From contig CANLJX010000015.1 in NCBI GenBank assembly GCA_947491545.1, positions 1-36,803 on the forward strand: a stretch of DNA of 36,803 nt. The letters are read 5' to 3'. A program made the translations under genes and the position numbers. The notes below the pieces were generated by a model. That model saw only the letters and a program-made list of their open reading frames with translations, made no database searches and was not told the origin of the DNA. This DNA comes from Deltaproteobacteria bacterium (lineage in GTDB: Bacteria > Bdellovibrionota_C > UBA2361 > OMII01). Below, piece by piece: positions 33,274 through 36,803 of this stretch. The first letter of the stretch is position 1. Every line of letters starts with the position of its first letter.

Positions 33274-34746
33274 CTAGAAGTACTGTTTTCTGTGAGAGGA
33301 AGGCGGAATGCCTAGGGTCTCCCGATACTTAGCGATGGTGCGACGGGCGATGTCGATCTTGTCCTGCTTGAGCAGGTCAACGATATGCTGGTCGCTTACG
33401 GGATTTTGAGGGGACTCCGCGGCGATTATCGCCTTAATACGGTCTTTAACTGCCGAGGATGAGATGTCGCTGCCGCCGTCAGTTTTGATTCCTGAAGTGA
33501 AGAAAAATTTAAGCTCGAACACTCCACGCGGCGTGTGGACGTACTTCTCCGAGGTGACGCGGCTCACAGTTGATTCGTGCATCTCGATGTCTTCTGCCAC
33601 ATCTTTCAGCACAAGAGGTCGCAGCCCTTCCACTCCGTTTTCGAGGAAGTTGCGCTGAAACTTCATGATGCTCTCTGTTACTCGGTAGATTGTCTGTTGT
33701 CGCTGATGGATGCTCTTGATCAGCCATGACGCAGCACGCAGTCTCTCGGTGAAGTAAGCCTTGTGGGACGCCGCATCGCCTGCTGGGGCCTTGAGCATGC
33801 TTGAGTAGAATGGATTCACTCGAATCTTAGGCAGGCCATCCTCATTAAGAACTACTACCCATTCGTCGCCGATCTTCTGGACGTATGCGTCAGGGATGAC
33901 GTAGCGAGTTGAGTCCCCGGAGTATGGCCGACCTGGCCGAGGCTCAAGCGAGCGTATGGTGTTCATCGCTGCTGCGATCTCTTCAAGAGTCACCCCCTCG
34001 GCCTTGGCTATTGACTCAAACTTGCGCTTTTCAAGCTTCTCCGTATGCAGTGCGATGATCCTTGCCTCAAGGCCATTGGCTAGCCCGCGAGCTTCAAGCT
34101 GCGTTGTGAGGCATTCACGCAGGCTGAGGGTGCAGCAACCGATCGGGTCGAAGAAGCGCATGACGTCTGCCACGGCATTTACGTCCTCAACCGGGCAGTT
34201 GCACATGACAGCAAGCTCCTCGTGTGTGCACTCAAGCAAGCCATCACGAGTCAGGTTGCCGGCGATGTTCTGTGCAATCACGGAATCCCGCATCGAGAAG
34301 TCGTACATTCGCACCTGCTCAAGAAGGTGCTGCTCAAGGCTATCGGCTATAGTTGCGACGACTTCGGGCGGCTGGCGGTCGTCGTACTGAGTAATTCCCT
34401 TTGCGCCAGCAGTGCCCTCGTAGTCAGTGAAGGAGTCGTAGTAATCCTCCCAATCAGCTTTGGGCTCGGTTTGGTTGGCGTCAGACGGCCGCTCGTCCGC
34501 TGTGCCATTCGTGAGTGGCGCAGTCACCGTCGGGCTTACGTTGGAGTCAGCATCAGGGGCAGGGAGAGAATGCGTCTCCTGCTCCTCGCGAGCCTCTTCA
34601 AGCATAGGATTCTCGAGAAGCTCTCGTTCGATCGCTTCCTTGTACTCCAGGCGACCGAGCTGAAGTAGCTTGATGGCCTGCTGGAGCTGGGGAGTCATGA
34701 GAAGCGACTGCCCCATTTTTTGAACTAATTTTGTCTCGAGTCCCAT
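33274..34746 (-). CDS. rpoN: RNA polymerase sigma-54 factor RpoN
   Basis: RpoN directs RNA polymerase to -24/-12 promoters, which need an AAA+ activator. The 490-residue product has region I at the N-terminus (KLVQKMGQSLLMTPQLQQAIKLLQL), an acidic linker, the core-binding region, and the C-terminal RpoN box ARRTIAKYRE at 467-476, which reads the -24 element. The box is nearly identical to the ARRTVAKYRE consensus. The start is ATG at 34746; GGAGGTGA lies 15 bases upstream, farther than usual. The predicted sigma-54 promoter of flgE gives it a target in this window. Confidence 0.97.
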   Translation of the reverse strand: MGLETKLVQKMGQSLLMTPQLQQAIKLLQLGRLEYKEAIERELLENPMLEEAREEQETHSLPAPDADSNVSPTVTAPLTNGTADERPSDANQTEPKADWEDYYDSFTDYEGTAGAKGITQYDDRQPPEVVATIADSLEQHLLEQVRMYDFSMRDSVIAQNIAGNLTRDGLLECTHEELAVMCNCPVEDVNAVADVMRFFDPIGCCTLSLRECLTTQLEARGLANGLEARIIALHTEKLEKRKFESIAKAEGVTLEEIAAAMNTIRSLEPRPGRPYSGDSTRYVIPDAYVQKIGDEWVVVLNEDGLPKIRVNPFYSSMLKAPAGDAASHKAYFTERLRAASWLIKSIHQRQQTIYRVTESIMKFQRNFLENGVEGLRPLVLKDVAEDIEMHESTVSRVTSEKYVHTPRGVFELKFFFTSGIKTDGGSDISSSAVKDRIKAIIAAESPQNPVSDQHIVDLLKQDKIDIARRTIAKYRETLGIPPSSHRKQYF

Positions 34747-34773
34747 AGAACGGCTTTTGTCACCTCCGTGGGA

Positions 34774-34788
34774 GCCCTAGTGTAGGGC
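34774..34788. repeat. Perfect dyad in the rpoN leader
   Basis: GCCCTA-GTG-TAGGGC has perfect 6-bp arms. It lies 28 bp before the rpoN start and just before its GGAGG, so it could be a small hairpin near the ribosome-binding site or a repressor site. Confidence 0.5.
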
Positions 34789-34859
34789 AACCCTTTCCTG
34801 AATAGATGACAAAAGTGAGGATTAGGGGCTGATGTTTTTGCAAGTTCCGTGCACAAATA

Positions 34860-34878
34860 CCTGCTGGTCTCGAGCAGG
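34860..34878. repeat. Inverted repeat between lptB and rpoN
   Basis: CCTGCT/AGCAGG arms flank a 7-base loop, with an A-run on the plus-strand side (34883-34889). It might be a terminator or promoter-region dyad; the T-run does not follow the stem in the direction of lptB transcription. Confidence 0.3.
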
Positions 34879-34994
34879 CCTTAAAAAAACGTTTGTCTTT
34901 AATGGGTTAGGGGGCTTCGAGCGAGCGCTGCTAATTCGTGGGTACACAGGCAGTAAGTTCCGCACGAACTACCAAGTCACGATTCAGTAGGCAG

Positions 34995-35011
34995 TCTTCG
35001 GTCCCCGAAGA
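34995..35011 (-). terminator. Hairpin just after lptB
   Basis: TCTTCGG-TCC-CCGAAGA forms a 7-bp stem with a 3-base loop, 15 bp beyond the lptB stop. No T-run follows, so it could be a factor-dependent end or a stability hairpin. Confidence 0.35.
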
Positions 35012-35025
35012 TGGCTACGACACGG

Positions 35026-35754
35026 CTAGAGTTCGAAGTCGCCACCGAGGTAGTACCTGCGGGCTTTTTCGGACTGGGCGATCTCCTGCGGAGAGCCCTC
35101 TTCGAGCACTTTGCCGTCGACGAGGATGTAGGAACGGTCGCAGATGCCGAGGGTCTCGCGCACGTTGTGGTCTGTTATCAGGACGCCGATGCTTTTTCTC
35201 TTCAGGGCAGAAACTATCTCCTGAATGTCCTTGATAGCGAGAGGATCGATTCCCGCGAATGGCTCGTCCAAGAGGATGAATTGCGGGTTACGCGCCAGGC
35301 AGCGGCTGATTTCTACACGCCGACGCTCACCACCAGAGAGAGCACTCGCCATGCTGTCCTTGAGTCCAAGCAAGCCGAGTTCGTCTAGCAGCTCAGTGAG
35401 GCGCTCTTCCCTGGACGCACGACTGCTGAAGTCCATCGTCTCGAGGATCGCCATAACGTTGTCCCGGACCGATAGTTTTCGGAACACTGAGGCCTCTTGA
35501 GGCAGGTAGCCGATCCCTAGCCTTGCACGAGAGAACATCGGCTCCGGCGTGATGTCTGTCCCGTTAAGAGTGACGCTTCCAGTGTCAGGAGCTGCGAGTC
35601 CTACGCACATATAGAAAGTCGTGGTTTTGCCTGCTCCGTTTGGTCCGAGAAGGCCGACTACTTCGCCAGCATTGACCGATATTGAGACGCCGTCGACGAC
35701 CTTCCGGCCTCCGTAGCGCTTGGTCACGTTGTTGGTTTGAAGAGTGCTTGTCAT
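35026..35754 (-). CDS. lptB: LPS export ABC ATPase LptB
   Basis: LptB powers extraction of lipopolysaccharide from the inner membrane, with LptF, LptG and LptC. The 243-residue product has Walker A GPNGAGKTT (37-45), YLPQEASVFRKLSV, signature LSGGERRR (139-146), Walker B FILLDEP (159-165) and ITDHNVRETL, all matching LptB. The start is set at ATG 35754 because LptB is normally about 240 residues and the frame upstream overlaps pcnB. It begins 13 bp after the pcnB stop. The lptA and lptC genes that often precede it are not here. Confidence 0.93.
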   Translation of the reverse strand: MTSTLQTNNVTKRYGGRKVVDGVSISVNAGEVVGLLGPNGAGKTTTFYMCVGLAAPDTGSVTLNGTDITPEPMFSRARLGIGYLPQEASVFRKLSVRDNVMAILETMDFSSRASREERLTELLDELGLLGLKDSMASALSGGERRRVEISRCLARNPQFILLDEPFAGIDPLAIKDIQEIVSALKRKSIGVLITDHNVRETLGICDRSYILVDGKVLEEGSPQEIAQSEKARRYYLGGDFEL

Positions 35755-35767
35755 CGTGCTCGGTCTT

Positions 35768-36803
35768 CTACCTGCGTCGACGTCCCGCTCCGGCCTGGCG
35801 CGGCTCGGAGTCGTGGTGGACGGCGTCCTCGTCATCGAGGAGGGGACGCAGCAGGTTAAGTCTCTGAGCATCTTCGCGCGTGAGACACGAGACTTCAAGC
35901 AGGCTAATGAGCTCCGGCAGCAGCGACGAGCGCCGGTACGAGCCTGGCTTCAGGGCTCGGACCGGAGTTGATCGCACTTTGGACCAGACAGAGAGGAGCA
36001 TCTGGATTTTTTCCCGCTCCTTGCGAGGCACTACCAGGCGGGTAAAACATGCGCTGAGCCTCTCGCCGAGGTCGGACGCTTCAGGCAGTGTTTCAGCCAG
36101 GTCTTTGAGCCAGATAGAGTCGCCTGCGATAAAGAGCGCAATAATCGTCAGCACAACGGTTGGAGAAACACCCTCCCCGGACAGTACCAGGTCGTCAATT
36201 TTTTCAAGGCACTGGCTGAAATCGCTCTCAGCGGAGAGAAGGCGCCCGTTGTTCTCAAGCAGTTCTGGAAGAATGTACTCTACCAGGCCCGTGTCTCCTA
36301 GCAGCGACAAAATGGTGAGGAAGCAGCCAGAGCAGAAGTCTTTCTTGAGCTCGTCAAATACTCGCACTTGCGAGCACTGGGTGATCCACGATGAGTGATC
36401 GAGGATTGCGCTCCAGCAAGAGGGATCGATGCTAAAGCCGTTGCGGGCTGCGTGGCGCACCACTCGCAACATGCGCACGGGGTCCTCCTTGAAGCGAAGC
36501 TCCGGCACTCCAATAACCCGCACGATGCCTCGTTTGAGATCTTCCATGCCTCCGACGTAATCGATGATCTCCATCGTCGAAACGTCGAGGAAGAGGCCAT
36601 TAATCGTAATGTCACGGCGGACCGCATCAGTGCTCTCTGTGCCGTAGATGTTGTCGTTCATCACGGGAGATGCTGGGGAAGAAGGCTGCTGCTCGCTCTC
36701 AACAGGCTCAGTCCACTCTACCAGGTCGCGGAACGTAGAGACCTCGATCGTCTTCCCGTGACCGAAGAATATGTGCGCTAGCTTGAAACGCCTTCCAATA
36801 ATT
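35768..36803 (-). CDS. pcnB: Poly(A) polymerase I-like nucleotidyltransferase PcnB, partial
   Basis: PcnB adds poly(A) tails to RNA 3' ends; close relatives add CCA to tRNA. The frame runs open to the window edge, so the N-terminus with the GS-D-x-D active site lies outside. Visible parts are GRRFKLAHIFF and EVSTFRD near the edge (as in PcnB, where the metal-binding region is followed by a VATFR motif), a short acidic insert, then MNDNIYGT, RRDITINGLFLD, IIDYVGGMEDLKRGIVRVIG and RFKEDPVRMLRVVRHAARNGF. The C-terminus is helical and ends in a basic tail (AGAGRRRR). PcnB rather than CCA-adding enzyme is favoured by the EVSTFR motif and basic tail. lptB follows at 13 bp, probably in the same transcript. 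Confidence 0.82.
   Translation of the reverse strand, partial: IIGRRFKLAHIFFGHGKTIEVSTFRDLVEWTEPVESEQQPSSPASPVMNDNIYGTESTDAVRRDITINGLFLDVSTMEIIDYVGGMEDLKRGIVRVIGVPELRFKEDPVRMLRVVRHAARNGFSIDPSCWSAILDHSSWITQCSQVRVFDELKKDFCSGCFLTILSLLGDTGLVEYILPELLENNGRLLSAESDFSQCLEKIDDLVLSGEGVSPTVVLTIIALFIAGDSIWLKDLAETLPEASDLGERLSACFTRLVVPRKEREKIQMLLSVWSKVRSTPVRALKPGSYRRSSLLPELISLLEVSCLTREDAQRLNLLRPLLDDEDAVHHDSEPRQAGAGRRRR

Noticed and set aside
33155-33277. 40-codon plus-strand small frame between hpf and rpoN
   Set aside because: Only weak AGGT upstream, no recognisable feature, and it runs into the rpoN stop; kept only as a note.

Overview
The window reads as a stretch of chromosome from a Gram-negative, flagellated bacterium. 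Evidence for two membranes is a TonB-dependent receptor ending in an outer-membrane Phe, an LptB ATPase, a lipoprotein with a lipobox, and secreted proteins. The block pcnB - lptB - rpoN - hpf - rapZ resembles the lptB-rpoN-hpf-rapZ neighbourhood of Proteobacteria and of lineages formerly grouped as Deltaproteobacteria. I cannot name a genus. I saw no rRNA, tRNA, CRISPR array, insertion sequence or phage gene. Nearly all of the window is tightly packed protein genes.

Layout. 1-3320: the 3' part of a Thg1-like 3'-5' tRNA polymerase gene (minus) diverges from a membrane-anchored tandem AAA+ ATPase gene (plus); a small secreted protein of unknown role follows. 3464-8536: an RmlD-like reductase, then flgE (flagellar hook) behind a well-formed sigma-54 promoter, an unknown small membrane protein, and a fliH-fliI pair on the opposite strand. 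8636-11084: an ABC-2 exporter (permease and ATPase). 11260-13695: trmB, a methyltransferase-like protein of unknown substrate, and a TerC-family membrane protein. 13758-21651: a sugar and alpha-glucan cluster with glucokinase, a GT4 glycogen-synthase-like enzyme, a GH57 glycosidase, a GT-C membrane glycosyltransferase, and a large GH63 glycosidase whose 3' end overlaps the convergent GT-C gene by 46 bp.

21907-29628: a glycine-zipper lipoprotein, then two tandem copies of a SulP transporter plus beta-carbonic anhydrase pair (probably bicarbonate uptake and hydration), and divergently a Zur-like regulator with a ZnuD-like TonB receptor. One palindromic operator candidate lies between the carbonic anhydrase side and the zinc-uptake side. 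Beta-carbonic anhydrases are zinc enzymes, so the arrangement suggests shared zinc-responsive control. 29638-36803 (all minus): an unknown 169-residue protein, metK, rapZ, hpf, rpoN, lptB and pcnB (5' end outside the window).

Functional links. RpoN encoded at 33-34 kb would serve the -24/-12 promoter of flgE at 4.5 kb. GT4, GH57, GH63 and glucokinase fit storage-glucan turnover. The least explained items are the Thg1-like/AAA+ divergent pair, the duplicated SulP-carbonic anhydrase array beside the Zur operator, and the unknown proteins at 2937, 6199, 12092 and 29638. Start codons were chosen by eye from ribosome-binding sites and family alignment; identities come from motif recognition, not from database searches.
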